From JANMDN01 sp031376285 (GTDB lineage Bacteria; Actinomycetota; Thermoleophilia; Miltoncostaeales; Miltoncostaeaceae): a DNA stretch of 64,000 nt. This document shows, in pieces, positions 32,306 through 49,155 of the stretch (position 1 is the stretch's first letter; every line of letters begins with the position of its first letter). The stretch lies in contig JANMDN010000024.1 of the NCBI GenBank assembly GCA_031376285.1, forward strand, positions 1-64,000, given 5' to 3'. The position numbers and the translations under genes are program-made. The notes under the pieces were generated by a model. It was not told the DNA's origin and did no database searches. It saw only the letters and a program-made list of their open reading frames with translations.

Positions 32306-33667
32306 CTACGGAGTGAGCGCCCCGTCGTACTTGGCGATCGCCGCCCGCTCGGTTCCCGCGACGCTCGCCCACCCCGCCGTGACCAGATGCCCGTCCCGTC
32401 CGATTGCGACGGCACTCGCGCCGCCCACGGTCGACTCAGGGGCAAACTCCGAGACGATGCCGTCGTGGCCAAAGGACGGATCAAACGTTCCGTCATTGCG
32501 CAGCCTGACGACCGCCGGGCGGACGTTCGGGTGGACCCCTGTCGAGCCGACTCCCACGATCGAGCCACCGGACTGCTCGACGATGGCGTTGATCGCGTCC
32601 GCACCTGCGGAATCGGGCCCTAGGGTGATGCCGATCGTCCCGAAGGTCACGTCGCGTAGACCGTCCGGCTGGTGACGGGCCACCAGAAACTGTGCGCTCG
32701 CGGATGTGCGGGCATCGCATCGGGCCGTGCCAGCGACAACGAAGCGTCCTCGCGTGTCGATGAGCACGCTGCGATACGAGGCGCTGAGACAATCGGTCGG
32801 GCGCGCCACGATCAGCACACCGTCGCCGCCGCCGAAGGAGGGGTCCGGTGACCCGTCAGGGCGCAGTCGGATCATGACGGGCCGTGCCGTCAGCGTGGCG
32901 GTATCCCCGACCGCGAGAACGCCGCCGTCGGGGAGCGCCGCTACGTCATGGATCTCGGCGGCCGCGAGGCCGGGCACCCTGCTGATGACACCCGCGCCAC
33001 CGAAGCTCGGGTCGAGCGCTCCGTCGGAAAGGAACCGCGCGAGCGCAGGTTGCCGGGCGTCGTCAGGCGCTCCCGAGTGGTAGCCGGCGGCCACGATCGT
33101 GGTGGTCGACGGGTCACCGTCCACGGTGCGGGTCGCGATCGCGTTCGCCCCGCCGATCGAATCGGCGCCGAACGTGACGGTACGCGTGCCGTCGCCCGCA
33201 AAACGCGGGTCGGGGGACCCCCCCGGGGTGTAGCGCCGAACCGCAAAGCGCGTCTCCCCCCTCGACTCCCCGATGCGGCCCGCAACGAGAATGCGCCCGG
33301 TGGGAAGCACAATCAGATCGCGCACCGATCCACCAGTCGATCCGCCGTCGTCGACCACGAGCCCTCCCGCCACCGCCCGACCGTCGCCGAACGTTTCGTC
33401 CACGGTTCCGTCGAGATCGACGCGGCCGAGAACCCACTGGCCACGGGCGCTTGAGCCGGCCACCACGAACCGCCCGCCCGCGTCAACGGCGACCGCATCC
33501 GCCCGCGTCGACACGCCTGAGATTCCGAGATATGTCACACCGCCGCGAGTCGGGCCGAACCCGCTCACAAGCGCGCCAGCGGCGCCGAGCGCGGCGCCTG
33601 CGAGGGAGAGGATCGCCAGGCCGCTTGCAAGCGTCGGCAGGGGACGTGTCACACGAACGAGAGCCAT
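32306..33667 (-). CDS. Secreted delta-60 repeat protein (beta-propeller-like)
   Basis: A 453-aa protein with a signal peptide or anchor (LPTLASGLAILSLAGAALGA) followed by about seven copies of the delta-60 repeat, each ending in a version of RLRPDGSPDPSFGG (e.g. RVDLDGTVDETFGDG, RFLSDGALDPSFGG, RLRNDGTFDPSFGHDG). Such repeats form propeller-like beta structures on surface proteins of unknown role. Start ATG 33667. Transcribed in the same direction as the lysyl-oxidase-like gene upstream, 84 bases apart. Confidence 0.85.
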   Translation of the reverse strand: MALVRVTRPLPTLASGLAILSLAGAALGAAGALVSGFGPTRGGVTYLGISGVSTRADAVAVDAGGRFVVAGSSARGQWVLGRVDLDGTVDETFGDGRAVAGGLVVDDGGSTGGSVRDLIVLPTGRILVAGRIGESRGETRFAVRRYTPGGSPDPRFAGDGTRTVTFGADSIGGANAIATRTVDGDPSTTTIVAAGYHSGAPDDARQPALARFLSDGALDPSFGGAGVISRVPGLAAAEIHDVAALPDGGVLAVGDTATLTARPVMIRLRPDGSPDPSFGGGDGVLIVARPTDCLSASYRSVLIDTRGRFVVAGTARCDARTSASAQFLVARHQPDGLRDVTFGTIGITLGPDSAGADAINAIVEQSGGSIVGVGSTGVHPNVRPAVVRLRNDGTFDPSFGHDGIVSEFAPESTVGGASAVAIGRDGHLVTAGWASVAGTERAAIAKYDGALTP

Positions 33668-33751
33668 CGATGTTCCTTGGTGGGAGGCCAGGAAGTGCGC
33701 GAGACGATAGCCCGCCGCTCCCTTGAGGACGCGGCGGGGGTGGTCGTTGGG

Positions 33752-36631
33752 TTACGAGATGGCGATCCGCAGCGCCGACGCAGCCACGGTGCGGAAGTCA
33801 GAGACCTCGATCCAGTAGGACTGGCCACCGGTGAGCGCGACGCCCACCTGCGACTGGGTGGTGTTGTTGAAGTCGTCGTTGCAGGCGATCCGGGTGAGGG
33901 CTGCCGCCGATCCGGAGTAGACCGCAAGCACCGTGTCGTAGTCGCTTCCCGCAGTCGAGATCGTCGCCGTTCGAGAGGTGGCCGGCGTGTAGCGGATCCA
34001 GGCCGAGCGCGTCCCGCTGCCGATGCACGCCGCCGGATCACCGGTTCCTGTGTAGCCAGCAACCGAGTAGGAACCAGCAAAGGGCACGGCGGTCACCGCG
34101 GTCGCGTTCGCGATCTGGTCGATGTTGGTCGGTCCCGGGGGCGGCGCCGCCGGGGTCGTGACCGAGACGACGAGGTTGCCGGCGGGGCGCGCCTGATAGG
34201 AGCCGACCATGAGCCAGTAGCTCGTGCCGGCGGTGAGCGTTGCCGAGAGGACCGACTGCTGGGTGCCATTCGAGTCGTCGACGCATGCGATCGCCGCGCT
34301 GAAGGCTCCCGGACCACCGGTGTGGAGCGTCAGGACCGTGTCGTAGGCGCTTCCGATCGTGCTGAACGTGACCTGCTGCGTCGAGGCCGGCGTGTAGCGG
34401 TACCAGGCGGTCTGGCCCGTCGCCCCGACACACGTTGTCGGATCGCCGGTTTCGGCTCCGTATGCGGCGGTGGAAAGGCTCGCGTTGAACGGCAGACTGC
34501 CGATGACCGCGGCGCTTGCGGCGCCGTCGTTTGATCCTCCCGGAGGCGGCGGGGGCGGAGGGGTCGCCGTGACGGTTACCGCCCCGGTGCCGCTCGCCGC
34601 CGGGGTGGTGATGCTCGTCGCGCGAATCGTGTGCGCACCGGCCGTGGCCGGAGCGGTGTAGACGCCAGCGCTCGTGATCGGGCCGACGGTGGTGTTTCCA
34701 CCGTCGACGCCGTCAACGGACCAGCCGACCGACCCGCTCGTCCCGATCAGGGTTGCGGTGAACGTTTGAGACGCGCCGGTCAGAAGCGACGCCACGGTCG
34801 GCGAGACCGACACCGACGCCGCCGGTGGGCCCGCCGGTCCGGTGACGTTCAGGACGAGGTTCCCGGCGGGGCGTGCGAGGTAGGAGCCGACCATCAGCCA
34901 ATAGGTCGTGTTGGCCTGGAGCGTCGCCGCGAGGATCGACTGGGTGGTGCCGTTCGAGTCGTCGACGCAGGCGCTGGCGGCGGTCCCGGGCGAACCCGGG
35001 TGGAGCGTCAGCACAGTGTCGTAGTTGCTGCCGATCGTGCTGAAGGTGACCGCACCGGCGACCGTTGGGGTGTAGCGGTACCAGGCGGTCTGGCCAGCTC
35101 GTCCCACGCAGGTGTTCAGATCGGACGCCTCCGCCGTATAGGCGACGGTCGAGATCTGGTTGTTGAAGGGAAGGGTCGTGATGAGCGTCGGGCTCGCGAC
35201 CGCATTGTTGTTGCCGGTCCCGGGCAACGTCGTGACCGTCACTGCCGCGCTCGCGCTCACCGCCGGGGCGGCGGTGCTGGTCGCGCGAATCGTGTGCGAA
35301 CCGGCCGTGGAGGGCGCCGTGTAGAGACCGGCGGCGCTGATCGTGCCGTTCGCGGCACTACCACCGCTCGTGCCGTCGACGGCCCAGGTCACTCCAGCCG
35401 CCGCGCCAGCGACCGTCGCGGTGAACTGCTGCGTCACGCCGGTCGCCATGCTGGCGGTGGACGGAGTCACCGTTACGGACACTCCGGGTGAACTCCCCAC
35501 GGTGATGCTCACGGTCGCGACCGCGCTCACAAAGCCACGGGTGTCTGTCACTCGGTACGTGAAGCTGTCAGAACCCGTGTAGCCAGATGTCGGCGTGTAG
35601 ACGACGTCGCGCTGGCCGCCGATCCGCGCGGCGGTCCCGTGTCCCGGCTGCGATACGAGCGAGTACGCGGCGCCACCCGTCAGCTCGCCGGGGGTGTAGG
35701 CGCGGGCCGGGTTGGCACTCGTCTTGACGAGGACACCGGGTCCAACAAAGGCGGCCTCAGGGACGGTGATGGTGGTCGCGCTACCGCTGGCGGCACTTGC
35801 GGTCGCTCCCGCGGCCACGACGCCAGGGATCGTTCGCGCCTGGGTCGTCGTGTTGTCGGTGTTGCTTGACTCGTCGATGAAATTGTTTGGGTCGATCGTC
35901 GCGACAACGTTGTGCGTTCCCGGGGCAATCCCCGCGAGGTTGACCCACTGGTAGGTCAGGTCGGCTCCGTAGAGATCGCCGCCACCGTTTGGCGAGATGC
36001 CCATACGGACGATTCCGGCGCTCGGCCCGCCGCTCCCGTCCGAGAGGCGATGCTGACACCAGTTATCGGACTGTGAGGAGTATCCGTCATACCAGGTGCC
36101 GCCATAGGAGTCGTACATGCAGAAGCCGACCTTCGCGGCCGAGGCAAGGAGCGATCCACCGCTCGTGCGAAGCTCGTATCGTGCGGCCTGCTGGACGTGC
36201 CAATGGTTGTGGTTGTCGGCTGCCCAGTCGGTCTGCGCCGCACGAGCGGTCAGATCGATCCACTGGTTGACGTTGTTCGAGCCCGGGGATGCGGGGGCCA
36301 CGCTCGCGTTTGGCAGGCTGTTCGGGAGGCCGGGGTTTGGCCCACCAACGCCGTAGACGACCTGGTAGAGGCGTCCGGCGGAGTTCCGGTAGGCCTCAAA
36401 GGCACCAGTGCCAGCGTTTCGGATCACGGTGTCGAAGCGGTAAAGCGGCCGGCCGTCCACCGTGAAGTCGACGTAGCTCGCCGTCGAATTCGGCAGCTCC
36501 GCCCGGAGGTTCGGCAGCGAATCGCTTCCGACGCCGAACGTGCTCGCCACGAAGGCGACCGATCCGAGGAGCGCGCTCGCGAGTGCCGAGCCGATCAGTG
36601 TGAAGCGGCCGCGCGGCCGAAGCGACGACAT
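33752..36631 (-). CDS. Secreted lysyl-oxidase-like protein with Ig and PPC repeats
   Basis: A 959-aa exported protein. After a signal peptide (residues 1-35) comes a lysyl-oxidase-like domain, about 36-260: DNHNHWHVQQAARYELR carries the copper-binding His cluster, followed by YDGYSSQSDNWCQHRL and NNFIDESSNTDN. Lysyl oxidases make aldehydes from lysine side chains using copper and a quinone cofactor. Then follow a cadherin-like domain (YTPTSGYTGSDSFTYRVTD), Ig-like repeats (TPSTASMATGVTQQFTATV and PTVASLLTGASQTFTATL) and three PPC-type domains, each with a form of TAWYRYTP...YDTVL...CVDDSNGTTQS...YWLMVGSY. A Pro-rich linker lies near residue 690. Likely surface or matrix modifying. Confidence 0.87.
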   Translation of the reverse strand: MSSLRPRGRFTLIGSALASALLGSVAFVASTFGVGSDSLPNLRAELPNSTASYVDFTVDGRPLYRFDTVIRNAGTGAFEAYRNSAGRLYQVVYGVGGPNPGLPNSLPNASVAPASPGSNNVNQWIDLTARAAQTDWAADNHNHWHVQQAARYELRTSGGSLLASAAKVGFCMYDSYGGTWYDGYSSQSDNWCQHRLSDGSGGPSAGIVRMGISPNGGGDLYGADLTYQWVNLAGIAPGTHNVVATIDPNNFIDESSNTDNTTTQARTIPGVVAAGATASAASGSATTITVPEAAFVGPGVLVKTSANPARAYTPGELTGGAAYSLVSQPGHGTAARIGGQRDVVYTPTSGYTGSDSFTYRVTDTRGFVSAVATVSITVGSSPGVSVTVTPSTASMATGVTQQFTATVAGAAAGVTWAVDGTSGGSAANGTISAAGLYTAPSTAGSHTIRATSTAAPAVSASAAVTVTTLPGTGNNNAVASPTLITTLPFNNQISTVAYTAEASDLNTCVGRAGQTAWYRYTPTVAGAVTFSTIGSNYDTVLTLHPGSPGTAASACVDDSNGTTQSILAATLQANTTYWLMVGSYLARPAGNLVLNVTGPAGPPAASVSVSPTVASLLTGASQTFTATLIGTSGSVGWSVDGVDGGNTTVGPITSAGVYTAPATAGAHTIRATSITTPAASGTGAVTVTATPPPPPPPGGSNDGAASAAVIGSLPFNASLSTAAYGAETGDPTTCVGATGQTAWYRYTPASTQQVTFSTIGSAYDTVLTLHTGGPGAFSAAIACVDDSNGTQQSVLSATLTAGTSYWLMVGSYQARPAGNLVVSVTTPAAPPPGPTNIDQIANATAVTAVPFAGSYSVAGYTGTGDPAACIGSGTRSAWIRYTPATSRTATISTAGSDYDTVLAVYSGSAAALTRIACNDDFNNTTQSQVGVALTGGQSYWIEVSDFRTVAASALRIAIS

Positions 36632-36668
36632 ACAAACGATTCAACCCCAGACCGACGGGCGGTTTGAA

Positions 36669-36684
36669 CTAGGCGAAAGCCTAG
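36669..36684. other. GAAA-capped hairpin upstream of two divergent genes
   Basis: CTAGGC GAAA GCCTAG, a perfect six-base stem with a GNRA-type loop, in the 219-base gap between the lysyl-oxidase-like gene and the small gene at 36851. Function unknown; it could belong to either leader. Confidence 0.4.
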
Positions 36685-36850
36685 ATCTTGCCCATTTTGT
36701 CGAGGACGTTCGGACCGCCGAACGGACGCCGCCGCCCCGGACATCCGGGACACGAATCGGGGCGATGACACTGGACACCGGGCCGAGGGTCGCGCAGAAT
36801 CCCGCGAGGGCCGAGCGCTTCGGCCAGTGACCGACATCAGGAGATGGAAA

Positions 36851-37051
36851 ATGCCGCTCGACTCCGACGTAAAGAGCAAGCTTCGCGACCGCGTGTCAAC
36901 CGCCAACAAGGGCAACATCGACCAGGTGATCGCCGAGGTCGAGGCGGCCCAGGCAAACCTCGACGCGGACGACAAGGACCATGGTCGCCTCGGCGGCTGG
37001 CTCGACGACCTCGCCACCATCAAGGGCGGCGGCGTTCCCGGAAAGTTCTAA
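36851..37051 (+). CDS. Small charged protein of 66 aa
   Basis: ATG 36851 has AGGAG seven bases upstream. The product MPLDSDVKSKLRDRVSTANK... is helical and rich in Lys, Asp and Glu, ending GGWLDDLATIKGGGVPGKF. It is soluble with no family recognised. The frame extends to GTG 36827, but the ribosome-binding site favours 36851. Confidence 0.6.
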   Translation: MPLDSDVKSKLRDRVSTANKGNIDQVIAEVEAAQANLDADDKDHGRLGGWLDDLATIKGGGVPGKF

Positions 37052-37118
37052 CGCCCGAACCCACGCACGGCTCGGGCATCGCTCGGGCTGTGCGTGGAGA
37101 TTGCGTCCGGCCTCTGAA

Positions 37119-37619
37119 TCAGCCCCGAGGTCGCGACCGCAGGTGCTGCCCGAGAAGTCGTTGGACACGCCGCGTCTCGGCCAGCGCGTTGAACTGGCGC
37201 CGGTCCGGGCTTGCGCCTCGGCTGAGTCGCCCTTCGCGTCCCTCTCGGGCTTCGATCCATCGCTCGTAGGAGCGGATGAGTTCGACGAAGCCGTCGGCGA
37301 TCCGCACCGCCCGAGGTGTCGACGTGAACGGCTTCCCGTCGATCAGGAGGATTCCATCGGCGAGGTGGTGGCTGAGCTCACCCTGACCGGGGAGGATCGC
37401 GCGAAGGAGCTCGGGGCTCACCCGCACCCGAAGGTCGTGCCAGTCACGCTTGAGGACGCCAGCTTCGTTGGCGGGGATAAAACCAAAGGCCCGCATCCGG
37501 CGTCGTTCCCGCGGAGCGCCCCAGTTTGCGTGGATGCCTGAGATGAGGACCGTGAGCTGCGCAACGAGCGGGTCAGCGCCTGGTGGCGTGGCCGGGAACG
37601 ATGGGAGCCCAGTGTTCAT
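37119..37619 (-). CDS. Hypothetical protein of 166 aa
   Basis: Starts at ATG 37619 (MNTGLPSFPATPPGADPLVA); the open frame reaches further, into the rpoB leader side, but that part is Arg-rich and not convincing. It contains WGAPRERRRMRAFGFIPANE, RVRVSPELLRAILPGQGELS and FVELIRSYERWIEAREGREG. No family recognised; probably cytoplasmic. Confidence 0.5.
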   Translation of the reverse strand: MNTGLPSFPATPPGADPLVAQLTVLISGIHANWGAPRERRRMRAFGFIPANEAGVLKRDWHDLRVRVSPELLRAILPGQGELSHHLADGILLIDGKPFTSTPRAVRIADGFVELIRSYERWIEAREGREGRLSRGASPDRRQFNALAETRRVQRLLGQHLRSRPRG

Positions 37620-37743
37620 CCGACAGAGCATGCCAGCTCGGGCGACTCCGCCGGCTTGGCCGCGCGGACGAAGCGCCCTTGGGCGAATCATGTCGACCGG
37701 AGCAAAATGAGGCTGGCGGAAGGTCGAAATGACTTGACCGCTT

Positions 37744-37758
37744 GTGCTAGCCTACCCG
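37744..37758 (+). promoter_or_regulatory. Extended -10 promoter of rpoB
   Basis: TGTGCTAGCCTACCCG around 37744-37758 (TAGCCT at 37748-37753) followed by the CCCG discriminator. It nearly equals the rpmG sequence at 26353 and resembles the rpsL one at 51294. TTGACC at 37734 is too close to serve as its -35. Confidence 0.45.
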
Positions 37759-37822
37759 TTCGACCGCCGCCGCCCCGGCTGCCGAAACCCCGCCGCCCAG
37801 TGACGTCAGGAGGCTCTGCGTC

Positions 37823-41590
<3,768 letters not shown>

Positions 41591-41600
41591 CGGCCATTGG

Positions 41601-41644
41601 GCGGGACGGCTGGAGCGCGCTTCCGCGCGTTTCGGCCGTCCCGC
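41601..41644 (+). other. Long hairpin between rpoB and rpoC
   Basis: GCGGGACGGC (41601-41610) pairs with GCCGTCCCGC (41635-41644), and an inner GCGCG pair extends the stem. No T-run follows. It may be an RNA processing or stability element between the two subunit genes. Confidence 0.5.
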
Positions 41645-41691
41645 ACCGATCTGCCCCGGTTCTCGCATCGACGCGAAGGTAGGTAGCTGCT

Positions 41692-46218
<4,527 letters not shown>

Positions 46219-46242
46219 CGCAGCGAAACGGCAGCGCGAAAA

Positions 46243-46797
46243 ATGAATGAGCAGGACGCGAAGGGCCCGGAGACGGGCCCTTCGTCGTCTGCGGACAAGC
46301 ACCGCCACTTCAGTCGCGACCAACCGGTGCGCTGCGCGGTATTGACGGTCAGCGACACGCGGACCGCGGAAAACGACACGGGCGGCGACCTGATCCGGAG
46401 TCTCGTCACCGAGGCCGGTCACGAGATCGTCGCGTCGACGATCGTCAAGGACGAGCCGGCTCTGGTGTCGGCCCTGCTGACCGGTGCGTGGGGTGGGGGA
46501 GCCGAGGTTATTCTCCTGACGGGGGGGACAGGGATCTCGAATCGAGACACCACCTACGAGGCGGTCGCGGCGCTCCTTGAGAAGACGCTTCCCGGGTTCG
46601 GTGAGATCTTCCGGACCCTTTCGTTCGAAGAGGTCGGCCCGGCCGCGATGCTCTCCCGCGCGACGGCGGGTACCCACCGGGGGCGACTTCTGTTCTCGAT
46701 GCCGGGTTCTCCAAACGCCGTTCGCCTGGCGATGGAGCGTCTCATCGTCCCTGAGCTTCGCCATTTGGTTTGGGAGCTGGTCCGCCACACGACGTGA
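46243..46797 (+). CDS. MoaB/MogA-type molybdenum cofactor protein
   Basis: MPT-binding (MoaB/Mog) protein, which adenylates molybdopterin. Motifs: VRCAVLTVSDTRTAENDTGG, ILLTGGTGISNRDTTYEAV and SRATAGTHRGRLLFSMPGSP. ATG 46243 gives 184 aa, but the first 28 residues are low-complexity and overlap the hairpin at 46260. GTG 46327 would give 156 aa starting at the conserved VRCAVLTVSD. Neither has a clear ribosome-binding site. No other cofactor genes are nearby. Confidence 0.88.
   Translation: MNEQDAKGPETGPSSSADKHRHFSRDQPVRCAVLTVSDTRTAENDTGGDLIRSLVTEAGHEIVASTIVKDEPALVSALLTGAWGGGAEVILLTGGTGISNRDTTYEAVAALLEKTLPGFGEIFRTLSFEEVGPAAMLSRATAGTHRGRLLFSMPGSPNAVRLAMERLIVPELRHLVWELVRHTT
46260..46283 (+). 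terminator. Hairpin after rpoC, possible terminator
   Basis: GAAGGGCCCG GAGA CGGGCCCTTC, a perfect ten-base stem, with only TCGTC after it. It lies inside the longer form of the MoaB-like gene, which is a reason to prefer the GTG start at 46327. Confidence 0.4.
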
Positions 46798-46806
46798 CGG
46801 GTTGTT

Positions 46807-46960
46807 GTGTCAGGCACCTCGTTCTCGGTAGCGCATTCGTGTGCGGTTGATGGTGGTGTCAGACACGGCGCTGCATGGCCGTGCGTTTGGCGTCTTCTGC
46901 CGATGGGTCTGGCACCACCCCATCGGCGAGCAGTCATCCCGCGGGAGCAGGTGCCTGACG
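46807..46960. repeat. REP-like palindromic element, copy B
   Basis: GTGTCAGGCACC (46807), GGTGTCAGACAC (46855), GGTCTGGCACC (46906) and GAGCAGGTGCCTGACG (46945), the same core and outer ends as copies A and C. The surrounding 46,798-47,128 has no convincing gene. Confidence 0.7.
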
Positions 46961-47128
46961 CGGAGTGTGCGGATGCGTGGCGCAACGTAGCGTTGCCAGG
47001 ATCAGAGCCAGGTCACCGACGCAGTGCGGCGGTTTCACAGGTTCCCGCCGATACGGCAAAGCCATCCCACAGGAAGGCCGGCCCGGGGCCGACGCCGGAG
47101 GCATGCTGCCCCGGCTGCCGAACGATCC

Positions 47129-47359
47129 ATGAAGCCGCGATGCAGACCTGGCGACCCTGTCGTCGCGGTCAAGAACATCGGTTCTCGGGGGATCTGGAAC
47201 ACGACCTACCTCGTCCCGCGTGGAACCTCTGGAGTCGTCCAGGCGGCTCTCGACGACGGCTTCCGCTACAACGTCGTCGTTCACGTGCCTGGTCGCAACG
47301 TACGAAAGGTACGGGCCAGCGAGATCGGACGGTGGCGTTCCTTCGTCGACCGCTCGTAG
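47129..47359 (+). CDS. Hypothetical protein of 76 aa
   Basis: ATG 47129: MKPRCRPGDPVVAVKNIGSR... GVVQAALDDGFRYNVVVHVP and a basic end. The beta-rich pattern with VVAVKNIG and TSGVV resembles small SH3- or KOW-like barrels, but I cannot name a family. No clear ribosome-binding site. Confidence 0.5.
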   Translation: MKPRCRPGDPVVAVKNIGSRGIWNTTYLVPRGTSGVVQAALDDGFRYNVVVHVPGRNVRKVRASEIGRWRSFVDRS

Positions 47360-47460
47360 GCGGCCCCGTCGCGACCGCGACTCGAAGAGACGTGCGCGAA
47401 AGGAGCCACTCGGCTCTCGAGACCAACGCGGACCCCATTTCGCTTACCCGTGCATGGTCC

Positions 47461-47488
47461 GCATTGCTGCATTACAATGCAGCAATGC
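47461..47488. promoter_or_regulatory. Perfect palindromic operator covering the antitoxin start
   Basis: GCATTGCTGCATT, AC, AATGCAGCAATGC: 13-base arms with no mismatch. The right arm contains the ATG (47485) of the antitoxin gene. TACAAT (47473-47478) in the centre is a good -10 box and its predicted start is exactly the A of the ATG. Typical autoregulated toxin-antitoxin operator. Confidence 0.8.
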
Positions 47489-47748
47489 GGACGACCGTGG
47501 AGATCTCTGAAGCGCAGCGCGTTGCGCTCACCGCAATTGCCGCGGAGCGTGGCCTGAGAGGGTTCTCACCCATCGTTCAGGAAGCCATTGACGCCTATCT
47601 GGAACGAGGCCGGGCGCGGTCGCTCGACGCGCTTCTGGCACTGCGTGGGAGCCTCTCAGACGAAAGCGCCGACCGCATCGAGCAGATCGTCTCAGAGCGA
47701 AGGACAGGTGAGTGGCGCGGTTCGTCGTCGTCGACACCGACGTCCTGA
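47485..47748 (+). CDS. VapB-like antitoxin
   Basis: An 87-aa protein: MRTTVEISEAQRVALTAIAA begins a ribbon-helix-helix domain, then SPIVQEAIDAYLERGRARSL. The C-terminus ends within the toxin gene, a 37-base overlap. No Shine-Dalgarno; predicted leaderless. The palindrome over its start is the likely site for its own binding. Confidence 0.82.
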   Translation: MRTTVEISEAQRVALTAIAAERGLRGFSPIVQEAIDAYLERGRARSLDALLALRGSLSDESADRIEQIVSERRTGEWRGSSSSTPTS

Positions 47749-48101
47749 TCGACTTCCTGCGGGGACGTGATCCGGCGGCGGATCTGGTGGAAGGGCTCCT
47801 GCGAGACGACGCGTTCCTGACGACCGTGATCACCCAATTCGAGATGGTTCAAGGGGCGAACTACCCCGATGAGCGCTCCCGTATCACTCCGCTCTTTCTT
47901 CATGGGCAGCTCCCGCTCACCCCGGCGTCAGCGGCGCGCGCTGGCGATCTGTCCAGGGAACTTCGCAGCCAAGGCGCGACGTTCGCCACGGCCGACCTTC
48001 TGCAGGCCGGAATCTGCCTCGAACTTGGTCTACCGCTCGCGACGAAAAACGTGCGCCACTTCTCACGCGTTCCCGGGCTGGAGGTTCGTATTCCGTCGTA
48101 G
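47712..48101 (+). CDS. VapC-like PIN-domain toxin
   Basis: A 129-aa PIN nuclease. Acidic residues of the active site: Asp in VVDTDVLIDFLRG, Glu in VITQFEMVQGA, Asp in FATADLLQAGI and the final NVRHFSRVPGLEV. GTG 47712. Should cut RNA when freed from the antitoxin. Intact. Confidence 0.88.
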   Translation: MARFVVVDTDVLIDFLRGRDPAADLVEGLLRDDAFLTTVITQFEMVQGANYPDERSRITPLFLHGQLPLTPASAARAGDLSRELRSQGATFATADLLQAGICLELGLPLATKNVRHFSRVPGLEVRIPS

Positions 48102-48186
48102 GCCGTCGCCGAGTTCGACTGAATTGCTCACCAGACCCCGCATATTATGCTCAGGCAAGTGCGCAAATCATCTGAACCAAATCGCG

Positions 48187-48586
48187 CTACGGGAGCCCTG
48201 GACGGAGAACCGTCAGCCCCGCCGCGCCGGCCGCGGTGCCGAGGCGCTCGTCGTAGACGAGCATTGTGGCCACGTCCGCGCGAAGCGCCGTTGCGAGGTG
48301 GATCGCATCGAGCGTCCGCAGACGGGCTGACGCGAGCATCGTCGCCCGCCGGACAATCGATTCGCTTACGCGGACACGGGTACACGACGCGAGGAGTCGT
48401 TCGCACTCGCCGAGCTGGTCCGGGTTTGCGACCTTCACCGCGCGCGACCTCGATCTCGGCGATCTGGCTGGTCAGGAGCCCGACCCCGGCTTCCTCGATT
48501 GCCCGCCGGAGCGCCTCACTTTCGTCTTCCTCGATGATCAGCTTGACGAGCGCAGAGGAGTCCGCATAGATCGCAGACCCCGTCAC
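48187..48586 (-). pseudogene. PIN-domain toxin with a frameshift
   Basis: GTG 48586 opens MTGSAIYADSSALVKLIIEE... LLTSQIAEIEVAR; the frame then drifts. The rest of the PIN fold follows in another frame from about 48440: VKVANPDQLGECERLLAS... LRTLDAIHLATALRADVATM, LVYDERLG. The break sits in a run of CG dinucleotides (48439-48446); adding two bases restores one frame. Toxin inactive unless the run varies. Confidence 0.8.
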
Positions 48587-48888
48587 CGGTTGCGATCGTC
48601 TTGGAGCACATCGCTCGCTCGGATGCCAGATCGCGATGGCCGCGTTTGGATCGGCGTGTCGAGCGGCACCGCGGGGATGGCCTCTCCGCTTACGAGCATG
48701 ACGTCGAGCGCGGATCCCGAGGCAGGCGAGAGGACCGCAATCACGACATTGTCTCGTGTGACCTCAACCGGCTCGCCGGCCTCGACTCGCCTGAGGATCC
48801 CCGTTGGGCTCTCACAAGCAGCCCGGACCGGCTCGCCGACGGGAACCATCGAGGAGAGCCGAAGTGACCCTGACCGTCTTTCGCGCAT
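48583..48888 (-). CDS. Phd/YefM-like antitoxin of the broken PIN toxin
   Basis: About 101 aa from ATG 48888 (or 90 from the ATG at MVPVGE). The core PTGILRRVEAGEPVEVTRDN, VVIAVLSPASG resembles Phd-fold antitoxins. Its stop overlaps the toxin GTG by four bases. Start uncertain. Confidence 0.65.
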   Translation of the reverse strand: MRERRSGSLRLSSMVPVGEPVRAACESPTGILRRVEAGEPVEVTRDNVVIAVLSPASGSALDVMLVSGEAIPAVPLDTPIQTRPSRSGIRASDVLQDDRNR

Positions 48889-48900
48889 CGAAGGCCGGGC

Positions 48901-49155
48901 GGTTCGCCTCGGGCTAACTCTTGCGATCTGCGCCCTTGGGGCTGGGCAGGCGAGTGCCGCGAGCATCGTCTACGTCAAGGACGCAAACGTCTGGATCGCA
49001 AACCCCGATGGTTCCGGTCAGCATCAGGTCACCCTCGATGGACGGCGACCTCGCCGTACGTGAAGGCGTCGCAGTCCGACGGTGGAATCATCGTGGCCCA
49101 ACGGGGCCAGCAGCTCCTCGTACTCCAGCAGAACGGAGAGAGAGGTCTCAAATGA
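48901..49155 (+). pseudogene. Remnant of a secreted TolB-like (WD40-type) protein
   Basis: A signal-like stretch LGLTLAICALGAGQASA is followed by SIVYVKDANVWIANPDGSGQ and HQVTLDG, the opening repeat of TolB-like propellers. One base is then missing (near 49040); in the next frame TATSPYVKASQSDGGIIVAQ continues and stops at TGA 49153 after about 80 codons instead of about 350. No usable start codon is clear. Decayed. Confidence 0.65.

Noticed and set aside
36669..36684. Cyclic-di-GMP or other riboswitch around the GAAA hairpin
   Set aside because: Only one stem is clear and none of the conserved junction bases of known classes are seen.
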